Positions 1 through 10,700 of a stretch of DNA of 45,780 bases are shown here, piece after piece; position 1 is the first letter of the stretch; every line of letters starts with the position of its first letter. Position numbers and translations under genes: made by a program. The DNA is taken from positions 1-45,780 of the IMG/VR virus record IMGVR_UViG_3300033150_001590. The stretch is one strand, 5' to 3'. The notes beneath the pieces were generated by a model. It was given only the letters and a program-made list of their open reading frames with translations, had not been told where the DNA came from and did not search any database. The stretch comes from a virus.

Positions 1-802
1 ATGTGGTGCTGCCCAGAGTTGTAAACAAATATGTACTATCTTGCAAATCAATACTGGCTTGGAGTCCTATTCTTAATCTTGTTCCTCTTGGGCCCGCGAT
101 CGAACTAGCGCCTGCCGCGACATATGAACTAATATCTTGGATAGGGTATTCGGCCGAGGTCGTATATGCCACTGAATATGTGGCAATAGAATCATCATCT
201 ATAAAAGAAACATCAATGGCGGAATTATTTCCGTCTGTTAAGCTAATTAAGCGATTGTCCATTTGAATAGAATATTGCGTCTCAAATAAGTCTGATGGAA
301 GTCCCGATTCTGTGGGGGGTATCCTAGTAGTGTCCAAGCCTTGATCAGTTATGACTGCGATGCCTAAGGCCGTCTCTGCATTGTAAAAGTTTGATGAACC
401 GGCAACGGTGTCGAGTGAGTCATTGGTTGTTTTATCAACCGACACGGGAATTGTTCCGGCCAAACCGGTAATAGTGCTTAAACCCAACCCTCCAGCGGAG
501 TCAAAAAGTCTCAAAACGGGCAAATATAAAACGTTCGTTCTAGTAATTGTAATTAATTTCGATTTCATAGAGGAAGTATTGTTTGTAAACGCCTCCAAGA
601 TTGGAGTTTGTAAAATCTCCAAATCAAAAAATGCAGACCCCCTCGGATCGTCAAGGTTATAAAGAGCATAGTCGATTTCATCATCACCTAAAGCAAATTT
701 AGTAATCTTAAAGCTCCCATCACCTCTTGCCAATCGTTCTCTGCCGGCGTCTGTCAAAACGGCATCCAGTATGATGTCTCCGCTGTTATCTAAAAATGAC
801 AT
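1..802 (-). CDS. Virion structural protein, C-terminally cut by window edge
   Basis: I translated the minus strand from the ATG at 802-800 and the frame stays open for 267 codons to the window edge, so the C-terminus is missing. A ribosome site (AGAGGA) lies about 9 bases upstream. The N-terminus reads MSFLDNSGDIILDAVLTDAG, followed by a basic stretch and FALGDDEIDY. This pattern (LT..G...L..G.F....A..DD...Y) also occurs at the start of the 345-aa protein at 6688-7725. I know similar heads from uncharacterised structural proteins of marine T4-like phages. The rest is Thr/Ser/Asp-rich, consistent with a beta-rich tail or neck component. The plus-strand frames over this stretch are shadows. The structural role is inferred from position at the end of the tail-gene run; no specific function is recognised. 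Confidence 0.75.
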   Translation of the reverse strand, partial: MSFLDNSGDIILDAVLTDAGRERLARGDGSFKITKFALGDDEIDYALYNLDDPRGSAFFDLEILQTPILEAFTNNTSSMKSKLITITRTNVLYLPVLRLFDSAGGLGLSTITGLAGTIPVSVDKTTNDSLDTVAGSSNFYNAETALGIAVITDQGLDTTRIPPTESGLPSDLFETQYSIQMDNRLISLTDGNNSAIDVSFIDDDSIATYSVAYTTSAEYPIQDISSYVAAGASSIAGPRGTRLRIGLQASIDLQDSTYLFTTLGSTT

Positions 803-886
803 TAATAAATCCTCTTTTTCATTTAAAATGTTTTTCCTATAATAAATAGTTTAATTTTATCAATTTTTCCAAAACATTTTCTTTTA
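803..886 (-). other. Intergenic gap in the tail gene run
   Basis: This 84-base AT-rich gap is the longest break in the structural run, where neighbouring genes otherwise abut. On the minus strand it ends in the ribosome site for the gene starting at 802. It holds a 10-bp AT-only-core inverted repeat (825-834 with 871-880) separated by 36 bases. I see no T4-type late promoter octamer TATAAATA, no convincing -35/-10 pair and no GC-rich terminator stem. It may carry a phage late promoter of unknown consensus. Confidence 0.4.
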
Positions 887-3877
887 TTATTCGTGTTCAA
901 CAGTTGAATCAAAACTTACATTCAAATCTACTGCTTTTCCTGTTTTTTTAGAAGTTAATCTAATCTTAAATGTCTTACCAAAAAGGGGCGCTTCTTTAAG
1001 TCCAAGTTTGATATCTCCCTTCTCGGTAAAACTACCTACTGAAACATCCGGTAAGACTTGTGTAAGTCTGGGAAGTATATTAAATAGTCTCTTGAAGCTT
1101 TTTAATGTTTGTTTCGAATCCTTCGCGACTTCATAAGATTCTATAAGTGGATATATGGCTCCGCTATTTTCAACTAATTCAACCTGATAAATCGCTGTTG
1201 GGTTTGAAACGGTTCCCCTTCTGTCAACGGCTCTGAACATATAATAATATTTCTTATTTGGTTCTATATTATCCAAAAAGGCGGCGGCAGAAGCGAAATG
1301 ATTTATACCATATGGCGTCGTTATTATAGAAGTATTCGCATCTTTAAAATCTTCATAACTTTTTGGGGGAGTTGATAGCCTCCTTACTTCAAAAATGGCA
1401 GCAAGATTTTCAAACTCATCAGATTTAAATAATATTTTTTGAAAATCGTTCATTTTTCTTGCTTCTCGGAATAATGTATAATATTTTTCCTCTTTTTCAC
1501 TAAAAGTAATCGGATCTTCTTCGAGACTTCCTTGGCTAGAATTTAAAAATAAAGATAGTTTGCTATCTCTACCCCTATAAGTAATAAAATTAATATTCGG
1601 AAATAAGGGGGGATTGTCTAATATTGTTCCACGGCTTTCATAATAAGGAATTTGTACAAATTTCAATGATGGCTTCGTTTTTACTACAAGTTGAGCTTCG
1701 TCCTGGTCGCCCGGTCTGAAGATTAAATTAAATGTTGAATTCTTGTCTGCATCAGTGAAAAATGACAGAAATATATCTTGGATGGCCAAAAATTGGGCCC
1801 AGAGATCAGCAACACCTATAATTGATGCACTTATTTCCTCTCGTGATTTCTCGGTGGCCTTTCCTCCGCCATCGATGGTAGTGATAGCATTTGTAACGCG
1901 CTCTTGAAAATCACTCGATGAAATAAAATCAGAAGCATCAGAAATTTTATCAAACCACTCAGGATAGAAGTTATTCCACTTCTGATTTATTTCTTGTAAT
2001 ATTAAAATTTGTTCATTATCAAATGCCTCAATTGGAACTAAAGCCTCAATACCCGCCGAATCGGTCCAGATGGCCGCGCCATCATTTATAATGCCCTCCG
2101 AGAATAAGATTATTTTATCACGCAAACTCTCAGCATTAGTTTTCCAATCGGGAATAGAAACCGACAACAGAGCGTCTCTTACCGATCTTGCTTCCGTGTA
2201 TCCAGTAGATTTTTCAAGAGCGGCCCGATTCGCCTTTACATAATCTATTTGTTTTTGGATTGTCTTCCTAGAGTCTCCTATTTGCCCCTCGAAACGACCT
2301 ACAGGCGGCAAGAACTCTACATTTGTATTTATTATCCACTGTTCATATGAATATTGCGACCCCACCATTAATTTATATGCATAAATTTTATATTCGTATT
2401 TCTTTCCATATTTTACTTGTGTATCAACATAATCCAGCCCAAGATAAATGCTTTCTGCTGGAATCCAGAAATTTTGGATTGGTGTTGTAGACCCAAATTC
2501 AAATTTAGCTATTCTGTAGAACATAACATTTGAAAGATATGGTTTTTTACCGGAGAGGATCTGTGCAAAAGATCGTGTTTCGCTATGTAAAAGATCCTGA
2601 ATCTCTTTTTTGATGGCCGAAAGTCCCACCCCATAAGCTAAGGCGACCGATGTTCCTCTTTTGTGAATTTGGCTGACTCTATATTTAAGCTCCGTTGAGC
2701 GTCCTCCAGTCATATCTAGATATCCCGATTTATCTTCTAAAATATATTTATTTGCATCTTCCTCGGAAATGTCTGGCGCTTCGGATAGGGCTAGAAGCAA
2801 TATATCTACATCTATCAGTTTGATATTTTCATCTTTTAGTGCGTAAACTTCCTTGAATTCCTGTTGAGTTTCGTCTAAATATGATGATGCAAGATAAGAA
2901 TTGGTAAAGGATCTTTCCAGAGCCGTATAAGATAACTGAGTTATTGGTGCGTCTTCTGAGAGGCCGATATTTATTGCATCGCAGAAAGCCGTGGTAAAAT
3001 CATTTTCAAATATTGCATCCCGTGCGCGATCAGACTCCGAAGTTCCCGGTGGATTTGAAAACGATATCATATTATAAAATGGAAATACATCTTTATATTG
3101 GAATAGGGCTGTACTTTCTTTGTAGGATTTTTGAGTTATGAAAAAATCTTTATAATCAGTGGTTCTAGCCTTGGATGGATCTGAAACACTTTTTATTAGG
3201 TAATCTCCTATGGAATATTCAGATTTTAAGGGATCCGCCTCGGAAGGTCTTTTATAATATTTTGTAACGTCAGTTTCTTGACTTACAACTTGAAAAAAGT
3301 TATAAAAATTATCAATCTCGGTTTCTTTAACCTCGGCTGAATTTATTGCTCTTTCATATTTTTCTAATCCGTAGTTATAACGATAATCAACGGTTCCCTC
3401 TATAAGACTTATGTTATCAACATTAGAAATATACTCTATCGGGGCTGCTATGTCAAAATAATAATCGTAAAAGACTGTCTTTTCTGATGGTACTATATTG
3501 TTTTCTATAAAATCCCTAAAAAGGATATCTGGGTTTGGATCATCGGCTGTGGTCGCACTATCGTCTGCGTGATCACCCGGTAATTTAGCTCTTATTCCGA
3601 TCGTCTCGATATGGGTGGTAATAAATAATTTGGAAAAACCACCAGGAGCGGCCGCTAGATCAATTGATTTATATTCGTAATCAACTTGACTCGTAGGTAA
3701 TCCGAACTTGTCACCTATATCCAGACTATATTTTTGTAAAATCCGAAATGTCTCTTCACCACCAAATTGAGTGCTCCAATAATTTTTTAAATCATTTCGA
3801 ATGGGATCCGTTGAAGAATTGAAATTATCAGTTAAAACAAATGCTTTATTATTCGCAATTGCGCCTTCGTCAGCCAT
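887..3877 (-). CDS. Large virion structural protein with FN3-like segments
   Basis: This 996-aa protein has no signal peptide or membrane segment. Two stretches read like fibronectin type III strands: around residues 475-510 (YGKKYEYKIYAYKL) and around 865-900 (KKYYYMFRAVDRRG followed by a Gln-Val-Glu-Leu strand). FN3-like folds are common in phage tail and adhesion proteins. The remainder is not recognised. The start is firm: the ATG directly follows the stop of the gene at 3878 (TAA then ATG) and is preceded by a very strong ribosome site, GGGGAGGAAA. It is the second-to-last gene in the structural run and probably forms part of the tail tip or fibre apparatus. That role comes from context only. 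Confidence 0.75.
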   Translation of the reverse strand: MADEGAIANNKAFVLTDNFNSSTDPIRNDLKNYWSTQFGGEETFRILQKYSLDIGDKFGLPTSQVDYEYKSIDLAAAPGGFSKLFITTHIETIGIRAKLPGDHADDSATTADDPNPDILFRDFIENNIVPSEKTVFYDYYFDIAAPIEYISNVDNISLIEGTVDYRYNYGLEKYERAINSAEVKETEIDNFYNFFQVVSQETDVTKYYKRPSEADPLKSEYSIGDYLIKSVSDPSKARTTDYKDFFITQKSYKESTALFQYKDVFPFYNMISFSNPPGTSESDRARDAIFENDFTTAFCDAINIGLSEDAPITQLSYTALERSFTNSYLASSYLDETQQEFKEVYALKDENIKLIDVDILLLALSEAPDISEEDANKYILEDKSGYLDMTGGRSTELKYRVSQIHKRGTSVALAYGVGLSAIKKEIQDLLHSETRSFAQILSGKKPYLSNVMFYRIAKFEFGSTTPIQNFWIPAESIYLGLDYVDTQVKYGKKYEYKIYAYKLMVGSQYSYEQWIINTNVEFLPPVGRFEGQIGDSRKTIQKQIDYVKANRAALEKSTGYTEARSVRDALLSVSIPDWKTNAESLRDKIILFSEGIINDGAAIWTDSAGIEALVPIEAFDNEQILILQEINQKWNNFYPEWFDKISDASDFISSSDFQERVTNAITTIDGGGKATEKSREEISASIIGVADLWAQFLAIQDIFLSFFTDADKNSTFNLIFRPGDQDEAQLVVKTKPSLKFVQIPYYESRGTILDNPPLFPNINFITYRGRDSKLSLFLNSSQGSLEEDPITFSEKEEKYYTLFREARKMNDFQKILFKSDEFENLAAIFEVRRLSTPPKSYEDFKDANTSIITTPYGINHFASAAAFLDNIEPNKKYYYMFRAVDRRGTVSNPTAIYQVELVENSGAIYPLIESYEVAKDSKQTLKSFKRLFNILPRLTQVLPDVSVGSFTEKGDIKLGLKEAPLFGKTFKIRLTSKKTGKAVDLNVSFDSTVEHE

Positions 3878-6688
3878 TTAATTTCCTCCCCTTCGATTAG
3901 TAAATCCGTCAATTATAAACTGTGGTACATCTCTGATACTAAATTCTTCTTCTGGGGTTATATCTCCGGTGGGGTCGGAAATTCCAAGATCGAGACCAGA
4001 GATCTCTGCGGCGCCTGCGAGATTTAAGAGAAAATATCTATCGGGATAATTTCTCTCTTCAAATCCAATGCCAACTTTGAAAGCCTGATCATCGTACAGT
4101 GATAGTTTGCAGAGAAACTTTCCTGCCTGATTTATGTCATTCGTCTTAAACCTTCTAAATAGTGGCATTTTTAAACTTGGTATTCCATTTACATCGTTTC
4201 CAAAGCTATGTAAAATTTCTATTTTAACTAAATTCATATAATTTTCTTTCATCATATAGTAAGTATCTGGATTATCAAAATAATCACCTTCTGTTGCCAA
4301 CCATTTGTTGGTACACTTGTCGGATTTACCGGCAAATAAAGCGCGGATTTGATTTGGCATATTTTTTACTTTTTTTAGTTCTTGAGAGCCGACAGATGTG
4401 GCCAATTTGATGTTGAATAAGTTTGCTATAGTAGATTCTATATTATTAAAAAATTCCTTGCTCAAATTCCAATCTTCTTCTTGCTTTAAGATGGCGTTTA
4501 TAAATAATCTATATCTATCTCTTGTGTCTGTTGGTCCTTCGAATTCACTTTTTATCAACTCCGCAGGTTCTGATTCGTAGGAAGTCACTTCAACTCCATC
4601 TAGACTTGTTGCGTTAGTATAGGTTTCTTCTTTTTTTGGATCCGCTTTAGATTCTAGTTCATAAAAAGATCTTGCTTGAAGTGATATGCCAAGTTGTTGC
4701 ATAAAATAAGAAACAGACAAGTCGGGGTCCATAAGCGTACTATGTTTATTTTGATAATGTATATTGTTTAATACTTCATTATTAAATATATTAAACTTTG
4801 TAAGCTCGACACCACTTATTATTTTGGGAGCCAAATAGGAATAGCGAGTTTGGTCAAAATTAAAATATGAATTTCCCAATTCATTGGATGGGCCCGGCGA
4901 GGAGAAGAATGTATCCCCAAATATTTCAATTGATAAGTCGCGAAATGATTCTGGGCGGTTTTTTATTAATTTTCCAAACTCAAAACCACACCTATCGACA
5001 AAATCTATCTCGGACATTGAAGAAATTCCAAGGTCATCGTTCGCCGTAATATTAATATAATCATAATTTAAATTTCTTAATTCATCAAAGTTCACAATTG
5101 TATTAAACTTTGTTTGAAATTCCAAAAAGAATAAATGTGCATTATCTTTTGCATAACCAGTAGATAATGAAAAATTTATTTGAGAAGTTAGAGCCGATGA
5201 ACCAATGAAGACAGAGATTTTATTTACAAAATTATCCACATATCTCATTAGTTCTAGGGTGGTTTTCTCATAAACTAAAAGATTTAGGAACTCATATTGT
5301 AATTCAGGCGTTACATCAATATTAGAATTTAGTGTACTTAAGATATCCACCAGAGTATTGATGGCGGCGATGTTTTGGCTGATCAGGGCAGCTTCGGCGG
5401 CAGCGGCATCGGTGCCAAAAAAGTCGAAGTCGGTGGAACCACTCTTTGCACTTAAATTTATATATTTTACTAGATAATAATTTTTAAAGGTATTTTGTGC
5501 ATCGACAAGTTTTTCTAATGAGTTCAATAACCACAATAAAATACCATCTTCCATCTTTAACCCGACAAAATATGCATACTTACCATCGTTGGCTGTATCA
5601 TAATCATTAAAAGCGATCACCTTGTAATATTTTTCAGGAAATCCCAGACTTATTTCTCCAATTCTTGACATTGGAAGATTTGAAGTGTTAAAGGTCCTCG
5701 TGGCATCTTGTATTTTGTTGTCATTCTCGAACGTTTCAATGAGAAGCTCTTTTATCTCGTTTTTAGAGGCTGCTATCGAGTTGTTTTTAAAATCTCTTGT
5801 GTTCTTTTGTTTTTGCCTATAGATTCGAATGCTATTTAAACATGAACTTGACATAATTTCATCTTTGATTTTTGGCTTTATTTTAGGATTACTTAATATC
5901 TTGCCAAATGTGCTGTTATCTCTCAAAAAATTTAATTTATCAAAAACAAACATCGACTTAATTTCATTTTTCTTGCCATAAGAGGGCATAAGGTCAGAAA
6001 TATTAGCCTTTTTAATAGGCTTTTCACGAAATAAGTCGAAATTGAACAAATTATTGTAATAATTTTGCCTCAAATCTTCAATGCTTGATTCTTTTGGCGC
6101 CAGAGATCCCTTTTCTATGACTGTTTGGGAGATCGCAGTATCATATTCTCTGCTTGAGAATGTTGCTGCCGATGCTTGGTCAAATCCACGCCTCTCTACC
6201 TCTCCCTGCTCTCCTAAAATTGATTCCAAATACGGCAAAACAATAATTTGTAAATTTTCACTCTTATTTAATGTTGTTTTAAATAAGAAAGGATATTTTA
6301 TTACTGTACCCGACCTTAAGTCTTCTTTTTTAATGGTATATAGGCTTGGATTTAGTTCATTGGCACCTATAAATGTTTGATATTCTAATTTTCTTGTCTG
6401 AATTATAAAATGGTCTGGTGGTTTTTCGACTGAAAAAATTAAAGACCGGGCGCTCGTCCGATCGCTCGTGGATATTGGGGCTCCATAATTATATATCACT
6501 TTAACATACAGCGGGAGGCCCAAAGATAGATCCAAATCTGGTATCAATCTCTTATTTTCCTCTGCTATGAGTCTAGTGTTGATGGAAATATTCACGCCTA
6601 TGGCATATTCTTCTTCGGTAGAATCAGAAGATGTTATATTAGTAATGGATGTTTTATCAATTTTTAATGCACCGTTAAGAAACCCCAT
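3878..6688 (-). CDS. Large virion structural protein, family not recognised
   Basis: This 936-aa, Asn/Asp/Ser-rich, mostly beta-looking protein begins MGFLNGALKIDKTSIT. I see no enzymatic motif, signal peptide or membrane segment. Its start codon overlaps the stop of the gene at 6688 by one base (TGATG), and its stop is followed immediately by the start of the 996-aa gene. The three are therefore almost certainly translated from one message. Length, composition and position between other tail-type genes support a virion component. The N-terminal 150 residues describe a beta-strand series (for example PLYVKVIYNYGAP) that could form an attachment domain, but this is weak. Confidence 0.7.
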   Translation of the reverse strand: MGFLNGALKIDKTSITNITSSDSTEEEYAIGVNISINTRLIAEENKRLIPDLDLSLGLPLYVKVIYNYGAPISTSDRTSARSLIFSVEKPPDHFIIQTRKLEYQTFIGANELNPSLYTIKKEDLRSGTVIKYPFLFKTTLNKSENLQIIVLPYLESILGEQGEVERRGFDQASAATFSSREYDTAISQTVIEKGSLAPKESSIEDLRQNYYNNLFNFDLFREKPIKKANISDLMPSYGKKNEIKSMFVFDKLNFLRDNSTFGKILSNPKIKPKIKDEIMSSSCLNSIRIYRQKQKNTRDFKNNSIAASKNEIKELLIETFENDNKIQDATRTFNTSNLPMSRIGEISLGFPEKYYKVIAFNDYDTANDGKYAYFVGLKMEDGILLWLLNSLEKLVDAQNTFKNYYLVKYINLSAKSGSTDFDFFGTDAAAAEAALISQNIAAINTLVDILSTLNSNIDVTPELQYEFLNLLVYEKTTLELMRYVDNFVNKISVFIGSSALTSQINFSLSTGYAKDNAHLFFLEFQTKFNTIVNFDELRNLNYDYINITANDDLGISSMSEIDFVDRCGFEFGKLIKNRPESFRDLSIEIFGDTFFSSPGPSNELGNSYFNFDQTRYSYLAPKIISGVELTKFNIFNNEVLNNIHYQNKHSTLMDPDLSVSYFMQQLGISLQARSFYELESKADPKKEETYTNATSLDGVEVTSYESEPAELIKSEFEGPTDTRDRYRLFINAILKQEEDWNLSKEFFNNIESTIANLFNIKLATSVGSQELKKVKNMPNQIRALFAGKSDKCTNKWLATEGDYFDNPDTYYMMKENYMNLVKIEILHSFGNDVNGIPSLKMPLFRRFKTNDINQAGKFLCKLSLYDDQAFKVGIGFEERNYPDRYFLLNLAGAAEISGLDLGISDPTGDITPEEEFSIRDVPQFIIDGFTNRRGGN

Positions 6689-7725
6689 CAGCTACAGTCC
6701 TCCACATCAGCAGAAGTTACATTTGTACCATATATATCCGCCACTGCCTTTATTACATTGGGTGCCCTATCAGATGTATAGCCATTATCAGTATAAAACC
6801 CCCTTGATTTAATTTCACTGATAGAATTTGCTATTATTTCTTTATCGATGTTAGAGTCGCAATATATATCGAAGTAATATTCAACATTTGTCGTCTCTAA
6901 GATAATTTCTTCGTCATCCTCCGCGTCATCCTCGTCAAGCAAAATATTATTGACAATTTTCTGCTTTTTCTGTTTTTTAGCAAAAGTCAAAGGAATCAAC
7001 TCTTCTTCTCCGCTGTCGCTAGAATCTATTTTAAAAACCTCAATATCAAAGTTCTCCATTTTAAAATTAGTATTTTCTTCTAAAATATCAGCTAAAATAT
7101 AATCATTTTTTATGAATAAAAAACTACCATCATCTGCAAGTTGTGATGTGATATAGGAATCGGTTAATTCAGCTACCTGATTCTCATCGATGGGGCTAAA
7201 ATTATCATCAAAATCCATAGGCAAACCATCTCCAGACGTAAAAAGAGATTTTTGAATATATATCTTATAATTTACCGATGCACTCAATTGAGGAATTATT
7301 TTTTTACCAAATTTAGTCTCATAAGTCAAATCATAAGAATTTACGCCCCCCTTCAAGAATTTCATCACAATTGCTGGATATTTATCATTGGATACTTGAG
7401 ATGTTCCCAAGTCTCGACTTAAAGAATCCCTCTTAGATGGAGCGGTGGGAACTATTTTATCTCCCCCTCCAAAATCAACTTCAATTCCTTCTTGAAATTT
7501 TCCTGTAAACTTGTATTGAGTTTGTAATTGGGGAGTTGTGCTCCTTATTCTATTGTCAATTTCATTTTGATTTTCGGTTGTGCCGCCATATTGAGAGTCA
7601 TAAAGCATATTATCATCAAAAAACGCATAGTAAGCTGGTCTAAATTTGCCCTTCGAAAGTAAATATTTACCATATGGAGTTAATTCGATGTCCAAGACTT
7701 CTTCTTTTTTATTCATAAAAAGCAT
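6688..7725 (-). CDS. Structural protein with phage LTPYG-type N-terminal head
   Basis: This 345-aa protein has an N-terminus of MNKKEEVLDIELTPYGKYLL followed by SKGKF and YYAFFDDNMLYD. I know this block from uncharacterised virion proteins of T4-like marine phages. It matches, at motif level, the head of the truncated gene ending at 802. The centre is acidic (a DDAEDDEE run near residue 265) and the C-terminus ends in Asp-Cys-Ser. Two in-frame ATGs exist (7725 and 7716). The first sits about 10 bases from a strong GGAGG that overlaps the end of the giant gene upstream, so I keep it. It probably attaches to the tail or neck; no enzymatic function is visible. Confidence 0.75.
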   Translation of the reverse strand: MLFMNKKEEVLDIELTPYGKYLLSKGKFRPAYYAFFDDNMLYDSQYGGTTENQNEIDNRIRSTTPQLQTQYKFTGKFQEGIEVDFGGGDKIVPTAPSKRDSLSRDLGTSQVSNDKYPAIVMKFLKGGVNSYDLTYETKFGKKIIPQLSASVNYKIYIQKSLFTSGDGLPMDFDDNFSPIDENQVAELTDSYITSQLADDGSFLFIKNDYILADILEENTNFKMENFDIEVFKIDSSDSGEEELIPLTFAKKQKKQKIVNNILLDEDDAEDDEEIILETTNVEYYFDIYCDSNIDKEIIANSISEIKSRGFYTDNGYTSDRAPNVIKAVADIYGTNVTSADVEDCS

Positions 7726-7730
7726 TTATT

Positions 7731-10700
7731 TTAATCCTCCTCCGATGGTGGTATTGTCGGAGTGAAGCCCGAACTAGGACCAATGTCTCTTTTCTGTATA
7801 TCTATATTTGCTACCACTCCCGCTTGTACGGCAGCGGCGGAGTTCTTATTCTGCGCGGCGGATGAGGCATTTGCTTGGCCAACATCTGTGTTTAAGTCTG
7901 GTGGGAGGCCAGTGGTGGAAACCGGTGCTGTTTTTGCGAGTGCTGGCAGCCCACTATCTCCATAAGAAACAGTTGCATCTATTTTGGCAAATTCAACCAT
8001 TGAGAAATAATCATAAGGCCAGTTGTAGCCGAATTGTTTTTCCCCTTCTTTGGGAGAGCCGGCAACTGTATTATAATAATTAGTTTCTGCCCTTTGTTTT
8101 ACTTTGAATACCATCCATTTTACTTTATCTTTTAAATCATCTAACAATTCTTTCTTGTCTAAGCTACTTGCCAGCGACTCAAAAAGTGGGTGGGATATTG
8201 TTGCAGTCGATTCCTTGAATTGTGTTCCAAATTTTGGAGCAATGTTTTGCCATATGTAAGATAAATCATCTTTATCAAATGTGTGTTCAAATTCAAAAAT
8301 ATACATGGCGACGGGTTTTGTACTTAAATTTCTAATGAAATCAAATTCAGGTGGGAAAACATATCTGTTCTTAACCTTATCGGCCATTTCGAGAATAGAA
8401 TGCCCTGTCGGATACCACGGAAAAATAGTTCTTGGATCTCGGTTCTCAATAACCGGAACGTGCGATTCCCAAAATGTGGGAAAAGAATCATCAGTCTTCA
8501 ATTCAAAAAAGAGTCTATTTCTGATATTTTTGTCTTTTGTTTTGCGAACAGTTTTGTCCAAATTTATTCTCTCAATAAATGGAATAGCTACAATTGCCTC
8601 ATAAACTGTCTTTGAATCTGAGAGTTGACCGAGTAAAGAAGGCTCTGTATTAAACCCAATTTTTTCATTAAGAGATTTTACGGCTCCAGCACTATAGTTT
8701 GCTGTTGTATCGCTCTGGGGTGCGCGGAGTTTTAACCAAGAAGGATCAATGTCGCCTATTTCCAAGAAAACACCCTGATTATCTGTTGGAATGGTACCAA
8801 ATTGGTGCCACATTCCAATTGAGGTTGTTGTTCTCCCGCAAGAACCAGACCACGGTACCCCAGTTCTGCTTGGGAGGGCTATTCCCTCTAAATAATTATT
8901 ATATGTACTGGAATAATTTGCCTTAGTAAAGGGCCCAAAGTTTAAAATTGGAGTTTCATATTTTGTCTGAATTACCCATGCCTGATTTTTAATATCTGGA
9001 TCTATAACGGAATCTATAAAATCTTTATTAAAAAGATTTAAAGATGCGGAAAGTTGCATCGCGTAATTATTAACACTAGCACTATGCATCGGATAATTTG
9101 GATCGTCTCCGCTGGGCCAAAATCTTGATTCTTCATCATCGCCATCAACTCTCCAATATATCTTTTTGGATGTTTCAAAAATATCTCCGATTTTTGGGTT
9201 TCCATCTACATCAAATGATTCAGCCGTGGGGGTCCACAAAATATCCACCCAAGCTTCGCCATCATAATATGGGGGTGTGTAGCTTGGGTTATATCCATAT
9301 AAACCATCGTTAACAGAGCCGTGATGAAACTGATTATTTCCAAAGCCACTGCCTTGTGAGTACACTGGCGTAGGATGGGCGCCCAACAAAAACCCGTTTC
9401 CGTCGAAAGAAGAAGTTCCCGCCATGGGAGGTCCGAAGGCTGTGGGACGACTATACATATTTAATGTTGCCATTCGATAAGACGAAGATCCATATGTAAA
9501 TATTGTTTCCGCATCATGATTTGAAAAATATTCTTGCGGAAAAGGATAGTCAGTCACCTCTTTGGTCCCCTGCATACTTCTTCTCATTTTTATTCTCAAT
9601 CCATAGGTTTCGCCAATTTCAAACCCCTTCCATTCATTCCTTTGTTTAGAAACTAGGGATGTTAATTGAGAGCCCTTCAAAAAGAATCTTGTTGTTTCTC
9701 CCAGAAAATTGTTCATCGCACTTTTATAAGAATTGTTTTCCGAGGTCAAATCTGCAAGCCGGCTAGAATAGGTGTTTCTGGGCACCAAAACACCTATTCC
9801 GGAGCGCCCCAGACTTGCGCTTGGGTGTGGCTCCATATCCATAATATCTATATTGCTAATCCTTTCTGGTTCTAAAAGAGTTTCGAAATTCACTCGCTCG
9901 TGGAACCCCGAACTATTATCACTAGAGGTACCTATGGCATAATAATCGGAAAAATCGTCCGAAGTGGGAGCGGCTGCGGTACCACTATTATTATAATAAT
10001 TAACGGTCTCGAACGAAGAGGTATATATCGGGAAATCGACTGCGATACCTGATTTGATTGTGTTATATAATACGCCGGGGGAAAACAAAGTGGCGTATAC
10101 GGGGCGAGATACATTTTCATCCTGATTTAATGTTGTTGATACACCAGTTTCTCCTTCAATGTTGTCACTATAATTTTCTTTAAAAAGTTGTGCAATTTGG
10201 ATAGTTCTTTCAGCCGGATAAAAGCCATCATAAGGAATAAATTTCATCAAGGCTTTACAGGAAAGAGTTAGATTCTTTGGCAAGCCCGTAAATTGATCAT
10301 GCTCATCGGAAATAATTTCAAAATGTTCCATAAAATCAGAAAAGGAGTAAATTTTGTAAAAATCAGCTTCAGAGCTATTCTGCGGGGTGTTATCTGATGT
10401 TTGGATAGCATATGAGGCGCCATTTCCATCTGTTTTTGTATATAAGGCTGTTTGAGTATTGTCCTCATTAACTCCAAAAATTGAAAATTGTGAAGAATTC
10501 GACGCGAGCCACCCATTGCTGTTATTTAAATATTTAGAAATATGATCACTTATTCTAAATTCCGGAATAAGAGACATATCTTTGTTCTTTAATCTCATAT
10601 TGAGATTATATAATTCGTACTTATCATAAAATGGTGTTGAAGGAGAAGAGATAAATACTCCATCCTCGACATAGCCTGCCATTTCGTGAGCTTCAAATTT

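Noticed and set aside
3-266. Plus-strand open frame of 87 codons
   Set aside because: It lies entirely antisense to the minus-strand structural gene that starts at 802 and remains open to the edge; it has no ribosome site and no recognisable family.
825-880. 10-bp inverted repeat AAAATGTTTT / AAAACATTTT as a terminator or operator
   Set aside because: The arms are AT-only apart from one base, are separated by 36 bases and lack a T-run; in such AT-rich DNA this can arise by chance.
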